Assembly: GCA_947626025.1 (NCBI GenBank)
Contig: CANQQQ010000015.1
Location: 1-39,168 of the forward strand
From: an uncultured Clostridia bacterium
GTDB taxonomy: Bacteria; Bacillota; Clostridia; TANB77; CAG-508
Reading direction: 5' to 3'
DNA: 39,168 nucleotides
Part shown: positions 13,001-28,000 of the stretch, piece by piece
Layout of the letters: every line of letters begins with the position of its first letter
Position numbering within the stretch: position 1 is the stretch's first letter
Made by a program: the position numbers and the translations under genes
The notes under the pieces: generated by a model
What the model was told of the DNA's origin: nothing
Databases searched by the model: none
The model's input: the letters and a program-made list of their open reading frames with translations, nothing else

Positions 13001-16000
13001 AGCTGTTCTATTAAAAACAGATGGAACAGTATGGACATTTGGAGATAATACTTATGGAGAAAGAGGAGTAGGAGATACTATAGCTCATGTAGAAGAAACA
13101 CAAGTACTAGATCCAAATGGAAAAGATAAACTAGAGAATGTAATAGATGTATCAGCAGGACAATATTTTATATCAGCAGTAAAAGACGATGGAAGAGTTG
13201 TAACATGGGGTTATAATAACTATGGACAATTAGGAAATGGACAAAATACTACAAGCAATATACCTGTATATGTAAAAGACGTAAATGGAAATGAATTAAC
13301 AGATGTAGTAAAAGTAACATGTGGAATGTATTATGCAATAGCATTAAAATCAGACGGAACAGTATGGGCATGGGGAGGAAATGACTATGGACAATTAGGA
13401 AATAATACAGCTACTCACTCAAATGTCGCAGTACAAGTAAAAGATACAACAGGAAAAGGATATTTACATGATATTTGTGATATTACAACACAAGGCTATA
13501 CATCTGTAGCATTAACATACTCAGGAGATGTTTATTCATGGGGATATAATTACCATGGACAAATTGGTAATGGAACAAGAAACACAGGTTCAAGTACATC
13601 AGGAAGAAGAGTTATATTACCTACAAAATCATCAATTACAAATGTTATAAAAATATCAGGAGGATATCATCATACACTAGCATTAAAAGATGACGGAACA
13701 GTATGGGCATGGGGACTAAACCGTTATGGAACATTAGGATATGGAAATAGATCAGAAAGCGGTAATAGTGGAGAATATTGCAAAGCATCACCAATGCAGG
13801 TAAAAATAAATGCAACAGATATACTTGATAATGTAATAGATATAGGAACAGCCTATGAAACATCATTTGCAAAAACATCAGATGGAACAATATATGGTTG
13901 GGGATATAATTCAAATGGACAACTAGGAAATAATAGTACAACGAGTTCTGCTTATGCAGTGACTCTAAAAACAATGTATGGAGAAACATTTGAAGATGAA
14001 GTTGTAGCTTTAAGTAGAAGCTGTAGTGCTAATACAAATTACTTTATAAGAGATGATGGAACAGTATTAGGACACGGAGCCACAGGAACAACCTCAAGAC
14101 TTCTAACAGAAAGAACAGCAAATGTTACAGTAGTAACAGAACTAAGAGCTGATTTCTTAGAAATAGAAGATAGAGCATCATATGTAAAACAAGGACAAGA
14201 GATAAAATTAACTACAAAAGTAAGAAATAGATTAAATGCTTTCTCAGGAATAGTAATAGGAGATCTAGAATGGAGCTCATCTAATACTGATATAGCAACA
14301 GTAACACAAGAAGGAAAAGTTACAGCAAATGCTCTAGGAGAAGTAACAATAACAGTAAAAGATAAAACAAATGGATATCAAGCACAAGCTATTGTATATG
14401 TAATTCAAGATGAAGAAAAAGCAGTAACAAAACCAGATATATCACAAGGTGTAGACTTTACAGTTGTATTAAAATCAGATGGAAGTGTTTGGACAACAGG
14501 ATTAAATACAAGTGGACAGCTAGGTGATGGAACTACAACAAATAGAACAAAACCTGTTAGAGTAAAAACAAGTTCTAATCAATATTTATCAGACATTGTA
14601 AAAATATCAGCAGGTACAGATCATGTAATGGCACTTTCAAAAACAGGTGAAGTATATACATGGGGACTAAATGATGTAGGTCAATTAGGAAATGGAACAA
14701 ATACAAGAAGTGTATATGCAACTAAAGTATTAGGAGTAAATGGAAGCGGAATATTAAATAATGTTATAGATATAAGTGCAGGTCATAAATTTGGAATAGT
14801 ACTACTAGAAAACGGCGATGTTTATGGCTTTGGTAGAAATGCATATGGAGAATTAGGAACACTAAATAATGCTAATAAATTAGTACCTACAAAGATGGAC
14901 GGAATATCAAATGCAGTAAGAGTACAAGCAAATTCAAGTGGTTCAAGCATTCAAATTGGAAATGGAACAGTATGGACTACAGGATATAACTATTATGGAA
15001 CATTAGGACAAAATGCAACAAATACAGGTTCATCAGCATCTGCTCAAGGTAGAAATTATGCAAACCCTGTAGTAAATACTACAAGAAATGGTATATTAAA
15101 AAATGTAGTAAAAATGGTTGCAGGATTGCATCAAACAATAGTATTAACAGAAGATAATAAGGCATTAGTATGGGGATACAATTATGCAGGAGCACTAGGA
15201 ACTGGAAATTCAACAAACTTTACATGTCCAACAACTATGAAAAAATTAGAGGACAGTTCAGATTTACAAGATAAAGTAATAGATATAGGAGCATCAGGAT
15301 ATAGAACAATAGTAAAAACTATAGATGAAGACGGTATAGAACATACATTAATTACAGGACAAAATAACTATGGACAAATAGGAAATAGTGAGACAACAAA
15401 TGTAACAAGTTTAGTACCTGTAAAAGACGAAAACAATGAAAAAGAAAAGGAAGGACTAGACATTTTACCAGACGATTCAAGGGCAACAAATAATACAGGA
15501 TACATAGATAAAGATGGAGATGTATGGACAGTAGGACTAAATACATATGGTGCAATAGGTGATGACACATTATATCAAAGAAAAAATATAGTACAAATTG
15601 GAGAAATATCTTTAATACCTGAAGAAATAGTATTCACAATGCATCCAGGAGAGACAAGACAAATAGAAGTTCATGCAGAAGATTCATTTAATGTATATAT
15701 TAATGATATAGAAGTTGGAAAATTAGAATATCAATCATTAAATCAAGAAATTGCACAAGTAGATAATGACGGAAGAGTTACAGCAAGTGGAGTAGGCGAT
15801 ACATTAGTAAGAGTAATAGATACAGAGAAAGAGATACAAACAGCAGTATATGTAAAAGTAATAAAAGACCAAGAAGATATATTATATGAGCCAATGGTAG
15901 ATGGAGGAGATAACCATTCAGTAGCATTAAAAGGCGATGGAACAGTATGGACATGGGGATATAATAAATATGGTCAATTAGGTAATAATTCAACAGTTAC

Positions 16001-19000
16001 AACAGAAGATCCAGTACAAGTATTAGGAGAAAATGCACAAGGATTTTTAACAGATGTACAAATGATTGCAAGTGGATCAAATCACGTATTAGCTCTAAAG
16101 AAAGACGGAACAGTATGGGCATGGGGTTATAATAACTATGGACAATTAGGAGATAATACACAAATTTCAAGATATACACCAGTAAGAGTTATATCTGAAG
16201 ATGGAACAGGATATTTAGAAAACATTATATATATAGCAGCAGGAACAAACTACTCTGTGGCAGTAAATAAACAAGGAGAAGTTTATTGTTGGGGAGAAAA
16301 CGACTATGGACAACTAGGAGATGGAACTAAAGTTTCAAGATATACGCCAGTTAGAGCAAAAGCTAATCTAACAGGTATTATTCAAGTTGCCTGTGGAATT
16401 AGACACACAGTAGCATTAAAAACAGATGGAAGTGTATACACATGGGGCGATAATACATATGGACAACTAAGTGATAATACAAAAGTACAAAAATCAATAC
16501 CAGTCAAAGTGTTAGAAAATGCAAACACTTATGTTTCTGATGCAATAGAAATCTCTGCAACAAACTATTCTACAAACATATTAAAGAGTGACGGAACGAT
16601 TATAGCAGTAGGACTTGGAACAAGCGGACAATTAGGAAATGCTCAAAGTACTACAAGTCAATTACCAGTAAGTGTAGTAAATAGTGAAGGTATAGATAAA
16701 CTAACAGAAATTACGACAATCAAATCTGGTGGAAGTACAACATATGCACTAACAAAATCAGGAACTATATATGCATGGGGACTTGGAACAAGTGGTCAAC
16801 TTGGAAACCACGAGTTAACAACATATAATAAACCAGTACAAGTAAAAGACAAGACAGGAGAAAAGGGTATAGAAGATATATTATATATTGGAGCAGGTAC
16901 TAACCACGGATTAGCAGTTGAAAATACTGGTTATGTAGAAGTATGGGGATTAAATGACCAAAAACAAATAGGAGATTCTACAAGAGCAAATAGTACTTTA
17001 CCAATATATATTGAATCAAAAGTAATTGCCACACCAAATACACTAACATTAAATATAGGCGACAAAGAACAAGTAAAAATCACATTAGAGTCATTTAACC
17101 TATTTAAAGCAGAAGAAGATTTAACGAGAGAAGTAACATTCAGCAGTTTAAATGACAGTATAGCAAGTGTAACAGCAGATGGAGAGATTACAGGAGAATC
17201 ACTTGGTATAACAATGATAGTAGCAACAGACTCAGTATCAGGAAAAGTAGCAACAATAAATGTAACTGTATTAGAAAAAGGAAGTATTGCAACTCCAAAA
17301 GTTGTATCTGGTGTAAATCATACAGTAGCGCTAAAATCAGATGGAACAGTATGGACATGGGGACTAAATAATCACGGACAATTAGGTATAGGAACAACTA
17401 CAAATAGTTATGTGCCAGTACAAGTAACATCACTTAAAGATGTAGTAGATATAGCAGCAGGAACACATTTCTCAATGGCATTAAAGAAAGATGGAACACT
17501 ATGGGCATGGGGTTATAATGACTATGGACAATTAGCACAAGGAAATACTACACAATCATTAATACCAGTACAAGTAAGAGGAGTAAATGGTATAGGATAT
17601 CTAACTGGTGTTAAAAAGATTTCTGCAATAAGATCTCAATGGATAGCATTACTAAATACAACAGAAGTTGTAGGTTGTGGATTAAACTCAGGAGGAGCTT
17701 TAGGAGACAACACCTCAACAAATAGAAGTACACCTGTATATATGGTAAATTATAATGGAGTAGGAAACTTAACAGGTGTAAGAGACATTTCAGTAGGTTC
17801 ATGTGGAACAGCTATACTTAAAGAAGATGGAACACTATGGGGAGTTGGACATAACTGTAGTGGTGAATTAGGATATGGAAATACAAGCACAACATATAGA
17901 ATAAGACAAGTAAAAGACACAACAGGAACTGGAGTATTAAATAATATTATACAAGTATCAATGGGTACAGGATATGCATTAGCATTAGACGCAGATGGAA
18001 ATGTATACTCTTGGGGTAATAATAAATATAAACAACTAGGAATTAATAATGCAACAACAAAAACTTTACCACAAAAAGTACTAGGAGTTAATGCAGTAGG
18101 AGAGTTACAACATATAGTAAGCATTAATGCAGGATATTACACATCTTTAGCAGTAGATGCAGAAGGACATGCATATTCTTGGGGCTATAACTGTAATGGA
18201 CAATTAGGTGTAAAAAATGCAACTACATATGGATATCCACAACAAGTATTGAATTCAGTAGGAAATGGTGTCTTAGAAAATGTAATGATTGCAAACTCAG
18301 GAGGATATTATTCAACATTTGTAGAATATGATGGAACAGTATGGACAGTTGGTTTAAATAGTCATGGAGAATTAGGAAATGACTCAAACATAAGTACAAA
18401 CCTAGTAGGATGCATAAGTTATCCTGTACTAGAAGTAAGTGAAAAATGTATAGAATTCGACAAAGTAGGAGACTCTCAAGAAATATCAGTAAATGTAAAC
18501 CCTGGATTTAACTTATTAACAAGCACAATACAAGGTGGAGAATTAACATATGAGAGCTTAGACGATAAAATCGCAATAGCAGAAACAGGAACACAAGGAG
18601 ATAATGAAGATATTTTAGTAAAGATTACAGCAAAAGGATCAGGAACAACATATATTAAGATAACAGACAAAAAACTTGGAGTAACAACAGCAGTTAAAGT
18701 AATAGTACCAGATAGAGAAGGAACAACATGGCCAAAAATAGAAGGTGGAGAAAGCCACTATGTAGCTTTAAAAGCCGATGGAACAGTATGGACATGGGGT
18801 CTAAATAACTATGGTCAATTAGGAACTGGAGATAAAACAAATAGAACAGAACCTACTTACATAGAACAATCAGACGTAATAGATATTGCAGCAGGAGCAT
18901 ACTTTACAGCAATACTTAAGAAAGATGGAACAGTATGGGTTACAGGACAAAACAATTATGGACAATTAGGACAAAATAATACAACGGCATCAACAACATT

Positions 19001-22000
19001 TATACAAGTAAAATCAGAAAGTGGACTAGGATATTTAGAAGATATAATTGCAATTTCAGCAGACAACTATTACATGTCAGCTTTAACCAAATCAGGAACA
19101 GTATATACATGGGGTTATAATGGATATGGACAATTAGGAGATAATAGTACAACAAATAGAAAACTACCTGTAAGAGTAAGAAAAGTAAACAATATAATGG
19201 ATATGTCTGCAGGTACAAATCATTTAATATTACTAGACGCAGATGGAACAGTATGGGGTACAGGATTAAATAGTAATGGACAATTAGGATTAAATACAAC
19301 TGCTAATAGTACAGTTCCTGTAAAGATGTTAAAAGAAGCTTCAGGAACACAAATGTCAGACATAGTAAAAGTTTCTGCAGGTAATGCACATACACTTTTA
19401 CTAGCTGAAGATGGAACAGTATATTCAGTTGGATACAATAACTATGGTCAATTAGCACATGGAAATCTTACAAGAACATTATTACCAGAAATTGTTAAAG
19501 ACACAAACGGAGAAACAGTCACAAATGCAAAAGACATTAATGCAAGAGCAAATATTTCATCAATACTAAGAAAGGACGGATCAGTCTGGACAGCAGGATA
19601 TAATGCATATGGCTCAGCAGCAAACAATACAACTACTACAAACAATGTATTTACTAAAGTTTTAGGAGAATATGGAGAAGGAGAATTTGCAAACGGAATT
19701 TTAGTTAACAATACAACACATACAACAGTAGTAGCAAATAGCATAGGTAGTGTATATACAGCAGGATATAACGCATATGGTCAATTAGGTGATAGAACTA
19801 CAAATACATCAAAAACATTAGTTGGAATAAGCCATACAAGCTTAGAGATAAAAGAGCCAATAATTGTATTAAATGCAATTGGAGCAACAAAACAAATAGA
19901 AGCTAATGTAAAATTAGGATTTAATATTCTATACAATACATTAGAAACTGAAACATATAACTATAAATCATTAAATCCAAATATTATAGAGGTAAGTGAA
20001 CAAGGAATAGTTAAGGCATTAAAATATGGAAATGCACGTGTACAAGTAACAAATGTAGAAACTCAACAATCAGCTATAGTAATTGTAAAAGTAGTAAGAG
20101 AAGGATGTATAGCAAACCCTAAAGTAGAAAGTGGAGTAAACTTCACAATAGCTTTAAAAGCAGACGGAACAGTATGGGCATGGGGTTATAATGGATATGG
20201 TCAGCTAGGTACAGGAGACAAGACAAATAGACTAGAACCTACGAAGATAGATATAAAAGATGTCGTAGATATCGCTTGTGGAAACAATCATGTTCTATTA
20301 CTAAAACAAGATGGAACAGTATGGGCTACAGGTTTAAATAACTATGGGCAAATAGGTAATAATACAAAAACAAATGTATTAACACCTGTTCAAGTAAATG
20401 ATTTAACAAATGTTATAGGAATAGATGCAGGTGCAAATCACTCTATTGCATTAAAATCAGATGGAACAGTATATACATGGGGTTATAATGGATATGGTGG
20501 ACTAGGAGACGGAACAACAACAGCTAGAAGTGTACCAGTTCAAGCCATCAGAATACAAGGAATAAAAGAAATATCTGCAGGAAACCATTCAAGTTTTGCA
20601 GTAGATATAGATGGAAATGTGTATGCATGGGGACTAAATACATCAGGACAATTAGGAGATGGATTAAAAGCAAATGTACTAATTCCAAAGAAACTAGAAA
20701 CAATGCCAGAAAAAGTCTTAGAGATAGATACAGGAACAAACTATACTATATTAGTAACTGAAGGTGGAGAAGTATATAGCTTTGGTGTAAATGGAAATGG
20801 ACAATTAGGAGATGGAACAACAGGAAACAGAAATACACCTACAAAAATAAAAACTCTTCATAACATTGAAGATGTATCAGCAGGAACAAGCCATGTCATT
20901 GCAAAAACTGCTGATGGAAAAGCTTATGCATGGGGATTAGATAGCAGTTATCAAATGGGAGATGAAGTAACTACTAAGAAACTAAACCCAGTACTAGTAA
21001 AATACAATGCAACAGATGATGAATTTACAAATGTACTAGATATATCAGCAGGAGACACACACTCTGTAATAGTAAAAGATGATGGAACAGTATGGACGAC
21101 AGGAAAGAGTAATTACGGTCAAGTAGGAGATAATACTACAGTTACAAAGACAGCATGGGTATGCATAAGTGATATTAGAATAAGAGTACCAGAGACATCT
21201 ATAACAATACATAAGATAGGTGGAACATATCAATTAGAGCCAACATTAGGTGTAGGATTTAACTTATTATTCAATGATAAAGCAGATGGAGAATATACTT
21301 ATGTAAGTAAGAATGAGTCTATTGCAACTGTTAGTGAAGAAGATGGAATTGTTACAGGTGTAAAACGTGGAAAAACTAAGATAGGAATTACAGAAACAAA
21401 TACAAATCAAACAATATATGTAGACGTTTATGTACTAGAAGAAGATGACATAGCATTCCCACAAATTGAAACAACAGAATCATCAACAATAGCATTAAAG
21501 AGTGATGGTACAGTATGGAGTTGGGGATTAAATGATTTAGGACAATTAGGACTAGGAGATAAAGAAAACAGAGTTGCACCTACAAAAGTAGAAATTGAAA
21601 ATATAGTAAAAATAGCAGTAAGTGCAAATCACGTCCTTGCATTAACAAAAGATGGAGAAGTCTATGCATGGGGAGCAAATACTTATGGACAACTAGGTCA
21701 AAATAATAATAACCAGAGTTCATTAGAACCAGTAAAAGTTAAAGATCCAACAGGAACAGGTTTATTAACTAATATCAAAGAAATTTCAACAGCTAATAAT
21801 ATGTCTATGGCATTAGATAATGACGGAAATGTTTATACATGGGGATTAAATGATGCAGGACAATTAGGAGACGGAACAAAAGCAAGTAAACCTTTACCTA
21901 TTAAAATATCAACACTTTCAAACATTACAAAAATAGAAGGTGGAAACAAATCAAGTTTTGCAATATCTGATGAAGGAGACGTATATGCATGGGGCTATAA

Positions 22001-25000
22001 CTCAAATGGACAATTAGGAGATGGAACAAATACCGCAAGAACAACGCCAGTTAAGCTTGCAGGAATTTCTAGAGTTATAGACATATCAGCATCATCAACA
22101 GAACAAGTCTTAGCTCTAAAAGACGATGAAACTGTTTGGGGATGGGGATATAATACACTTGGAGCATTAACAGATGTTGGAAGTGCTATACCAAAACGAA
22201 TTGCAGGAATAGAAGATAGAATGGAAGGTATAGCTTCAATAAATGCAGGATATTATGGAGGACTTGCTATAACAAATGAAGGAAAAGTACTTGCATGGGG
22301 AAGCAATGGATATGGACAATTAGGAAATGGAACAAATACAAATGCAAGTGTTCCAGGATATGTAATGGAAAGCGAACAAAATGAATTATCTACTGTATTT
22401 ATTGCTACAATGGGTAAAAATTACAGTGTATTTGCAAAAGAAAATGGAGAAGTATGGGCTGTAGGATACAATCAAGATGGAGAATTAGGTAATATTTCAA
22501 CAGTTACTATAAACATGCCAGAAAATATAAGTCAAGATTATATTAGTACAGACGTACTAGAACTAACATTTAATGAAATAAACGAAACAAAGAAGATTAA
22601 TGCAAAATATAAATTTGGATTTAATTTATATAACTATGATAATTCAGAAAACATAAAATTTGAAAGTCAAGATGAAAAAATTGCAATAGCAGATGAGGAA
22701 GGAAATATTACAGCTAAAGGTATAGGAAAGACATACATAGATATAACTTCTGGAGGTCTAGCAAGAAGAATAGAAGTAAATGTATTAGAAGAAAACGAAG
22801 TAGCTGTAATGGATATACAAGCAGGATTAAAACACACAGTAGGAATAAAAACAGATGGTACATTATGGGCATTTGGAGATAATAGTCTAGGACAATTAGG
22901 ATTAGGTGAAATATCTAATGCAATATATAGTGAACCACAAGAAGTTACAGCAATCCCATCAGGAGTAAAATTCACTAGAATTGCTGTAGGAAACAACCAT
23001 ACACTTGCACTAGATACAAATGGAAATGTATATGGATTTGGATCAAATTCAAATGGACAATTAGGAACAGATGATAGTGTAAGCATACCAAATGTAGAGA
23101 AAATATCAGGACTAGAAAATATAGTCAAAATAATTGCTTATGGTAATAGAAGTATGGCAATAGATAAAGACGGAAATCTATACGTATGGGGCGAAGGATA
23201 TAGTAAAACTCCAACAAAGATAAACTTCTATACTAAAGTAATAGATGCAACTGGAAAACTAATACTTTCAGAATATGGAACAGTATGGGATATGACAGAC
23301 TTAACACAAAAAGTTCCAAGTATAACAAATATCGTAGAAATCGCATCAGGAGATAGCCATAGTTTAGCAGTAGATGCTAGTGGAAAAGTTTACGCTTGGG
23401 GTAATAACTCTTATGGACAATTAGGTACAGGAGATACAAAAGCTGACAGTATACCTGCGCTTGTTAAGTACGCAGATGAAGCAGAAAATATCTTAGCAGA
23501 ATCAGTAAAAGCAGGACAATATAACTCATACATACTAACAAGAACAGGAGAAATATATAGCTTTGGTAGAAATACTAATGGTAGTCTAGGACTAGGAGTA
23601 ACAGCAGATGATGTAAAAACTGCAACAAGGGTAGAAAGTAAAAATGTACAAAGGATATCAGCAGGACAAAACTATGCAGTTTATGTAGCAGACGATGGAT
23701 TTGTATACTCATGGGGACTAAACTCATCAGGACAATTAGGACAAGGAGATAAAGAGGAAAGAGGAACACCAACAATAATAGGTGGAACTAAGATAATATC
23801 AAATGAAAATCTTGTAACACTAAAAGAAAAAGAAACACATAAAATAGATGTAACATTAGAAAATACATTTAATTTAAGAAAAGGATTAATTGCAAGTGAA
23901 GGATTTACATTCAAATCTATAGACTCAAATATAGCATCAGTAGAAAATGGTATTATAACAGGACAAAATACAGGATTAACAACTATTATTGTAGAACATG
24001 AAAAAACAGATGAAATAACAAATATTTACGTAGAAGTATTAATGGAAGAAGCAAAATCTGTTATTGATGTAGAAACAGGAAATGACTTTACAATAGCATT
24101 AAAATCAGATGGAACAGTATGGGGATGGGGATTAAACTCATCAGGACAATTAGCAATAAGTAATAACGACAATTATAATGAACCACAGCAAATAGAATTA
24201 ACACCAAGAGCAAGACAAATAGCAGTAGGAGAAGCACATACAGTCATTTTAACAGAAGAAGGAAAAGTATTATGTGCTGGATTAAATGAAAATGGACAAT
24301 TAGGAAATGGTACAGTAACAAATAGTGATACATTAGTAGAAGTCATAGATGAATATGGAGATATTATAAAAGATATTGCCTATGTTACAGCAAAAGGAAA
24401 TACAACATATCTATTAGATTATGACGGAAATGTATATGCATTTGGCGAAGGATATAATAAAGTAGCAGTAAAACTAACAGGATTAAAATACATTGCTCAA
24501 ATTTCAGGAAACTATGGAATTACAAAAGATAACAAAGTAATAGACTTATCAACAGGTGAAATGGTAGATGGATTAGAGAATATTATTAAGATATCAAGTG
24601 GTACAAACCACACAGTATTCTTATCAAATACCGGAATAGCTTATGCAATTGGAACAAACACAAACGGACAATGTGGTAATGGTACAAGAACAAATTGCAT
24701 AACACCAGAAATAATAAAGAATAGTACTGGTCTAGAAAACTTAACACAAATAAAAGATATATCAGCAGGAGATAGTTTCACAATAGCAGTATTAGAAAAC
24801 GGAGAAGTTTATACTTGGGGATCTAACAAAGATAATAAATTAGGAATAGAACTAACTTCAGATCAAATATTACCTAAGAAAGTTACAGATGCTAAAGATG
24901 GAATAATTGTATCAGCAGGAACAGATCATGCAGTGTATGTAAATTCAGAAGGTAGAGTGTATAACTGGGGAAGCGGAGAAAATGGAACACTTGGAAATAA

Positions 25001-28000
25001 TGTAAACGCAAACTCTATAAATCCAGTTCTAGTAGGATCAGAAGAAGTTGTAGTAAATACAAACCATATAACAATGGCAAAAGGAGAAGAACAAACTTTA
25101 ACAGCAGGACTAAAATCATTCAATTTAATAAAAGATTTAGTAGCAGGAGAAATAACATTTGACTCTAGCGATAATAAAGTAGCAAAAATAGATCCTGAAA
25201 CAGGACTTGTTACAGGAGTGAGCGAAGGAACTACAAGCATCACAGTAAGTCAAGATGGAATAGATAATACTTCAATTGTACAAGTAAGTATAATAAAGAA
25301 AGGAACAGAAGTTAAACCATCTGTAAATACAGTAAACTCTACACAAGTAATATTAAAAGCAGACGGAACAGTATGGACATATGGAGAAAACACAAATGGT
25401 GAATTAGGTATAGGATCAGTAACTTCTCAAGACAATCTAACTCAAGTAGAATTTGAAGAAAATACAAAAATAATAGAAACAGCAGTTGGAGAAAGACATG
25501 TTGTGGCACTAGATAGTGACGGAAATGTATGGACATGGGGAGCAAACAATAATTATCAATTAGGTATAGACAGCGTAACAAATTCTACAACACCAATAAA
25601 ACTAGACTTAGGTGAGAAAATTGTTAAGATATCTGCCGGATATAATTCAACATTTGCAATAACACAAGATAATAGATTAATTGCATGGGGCTTAAACTCA
25701 AATGGAGAATTAGGCATTGGTAACTATGACCAAAAATTATTACCTACAAAAGTTCAAAGTATGAAAAATGTATTAGACGTTAAAGCAGGAAAATCACATA
25801 CAGTAGTAATTACTACAGATGGATCTGTATGGACAGTAGGAAATAATAGTTATGGAAGCTTAACAGGAACAACATACAGAAGAAACACATTTGAAAAAGT
25901 GAAAGATCTAGAAGATATTGCATACATTTCAGCAGGCGAATATCATAACCTAGCATTAACTACAAATAGAAAATTATATGTATGGGGATATAATGTATAT
26001 GGACAATTAGGAACAGGAGGAACAGACACAATAAATACTCCTCAACTAATAACAACAGTAAATAGTATAAAAGAAATAACAGCAGGAAAAACACATTCAA
26101 GCGTTGTAACAAGAGAAGGAAAAATCTTCTCATCAGGTGTAAATAGTTTAGGACAATTCGGAAACGGAACTACTGGAAACACAGTAGAATTTGTAGAAAT
26201 AAATGAATTAACAGATATTTATACAGCAGTTGCAGGAAACACTTATTCAATGGTAATCAAAAATGACGGAACTGTTTGGGCTATGGGAGACTACTATCAC
26301 GGAATTCAAACATCAAAACACACAACAAGTAGCAGTATACCAGTTCAAATAGGAAAAGAAAGTTTCTATCTAAAAGAAACTGATATAGCAGTAAACAAAA
26401 ACTCTACAAAGCAATTAGATATAAATGTAGGATCAATCTTCAATGTATACGAAGATAGTAATAATACTAGCGCATACAAATTCATGTCATTAAACGACGA
26501 AGTAGCAACAGTTGATGATAATGGAGTTGTAACAGGTAAGAAAGTTGGAACAACATGGGTAAAAGTAATAGACAAAATAACATTTGAAGAAGAAGTTGCA
26601 ATTATAAGAGTAATTGAAGAAGAAAACAAAGTTGCACCAAAAGTAAGAGGAGGTAAAAACTACGCAGTTGTATTAAAAGCTGATGGAAGTATCTGGACTT
26701 ATGGATATAACTCAAACGGAGAACTTGGAAACTCAAGCTTTGCAACAACTAGAGTACCAAAAGAAATTAACAAATTAAAATCTTACAAAGACATAACAGC
26801 AGGAGGAAGCTTTACATTAGCACTTACAAATGATGGAAAAGTATGGAGCGTTGGAGATAACCAATATGGACAATTAGGAACAGGAAATAGAACATCTACT
26901 CAAGCATTCACACTTATATCATCATTAGAAGATGTAATAAAAATATCTTCAGGAACAAGACACAGTGTCGCTTTAACCAAATATGGTGAAGTGTTTACTT
27001 GGGGTGCAAATGAAAGTGGACAACTTGGAATAGGCTCTAAAGATACAAAAGATAAACCAACACAAATATCTATACCAGGAGCAAACATCATAGATGTAGT
27101 TGCAGGACCAACATATACAGCTCTAGTAGATAGTGATGGAACAGTATATATATTTGGAATTATAGCAGGACAAGAAAATAACACACCAGTAAAATTAACT
27201 ACAGTTACAGATGCATTAAAAGTAGCAGGAGGAACTGAATTACTAGTTCTTACAAAACAAGGTAATGTAATAAAAGTAGGAGAAACTGAAAATACAAATA
27301 TCTATACTAATGGAAATGCAATAGATATAGCAGCAAAACAAGGAAATTACATGATACTAAATAATAATGGTGAACTATATGTAACAGGAACAAACTTATC
27401 AGGAGAATTAGGATTAAATAAAACTGGAACTATAGCTACTCCAACAAAAGTAGATGGAATAGGAACAGTAATTGCAATTGGAAGCGGAACAAATAACACA
27501 TATTTCATAGAAGATACTGGTCTAGTATATAGTGCAGGATTAAATACTTATGGTTCATTAGGAAACGGAACAACAGAAAATTCAAATACATACACATTAG
27601 TAGGAGAACGTGACTTTACAATAACACCTGACAATGTATTAATGAGTATAGGTGAGACAGTAACATTTGAAATACAATCTGAAAGATATAATGTATTAAA
27701 AGAAGATTTAAGAACAATAGAAGATTTCAACTGGGAAATAGGTAGCGAAGAAATAGCTATAGTAGAAGAAAAAGGACAAATAAAAGGACAATTAGATGGA
27801 GAAACAACTTTAACAGTAACAGAAAATGATACTGGAGAACAAAAAGAAATCAAAGTAGTTGTAGAACCACTTGATGACCAAAGAATAGAAGAATTATCAG
27901 TAAATAATATTGAGGCAAAAATAACAGGACCAAAGAAATATGAAGTAGTTATACCAACAGATGATGATGAAGGCGATTTACACATAAAACTAAAATATGA

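Noticed and set aside
1275-27600. CRISPR-like or non-coding tandem repeats
   Set aside because: The periodic DNA is fully explained by coding RCC1/BIG2 repeats in one continuous frame; spacing is not repeat-spacer like.
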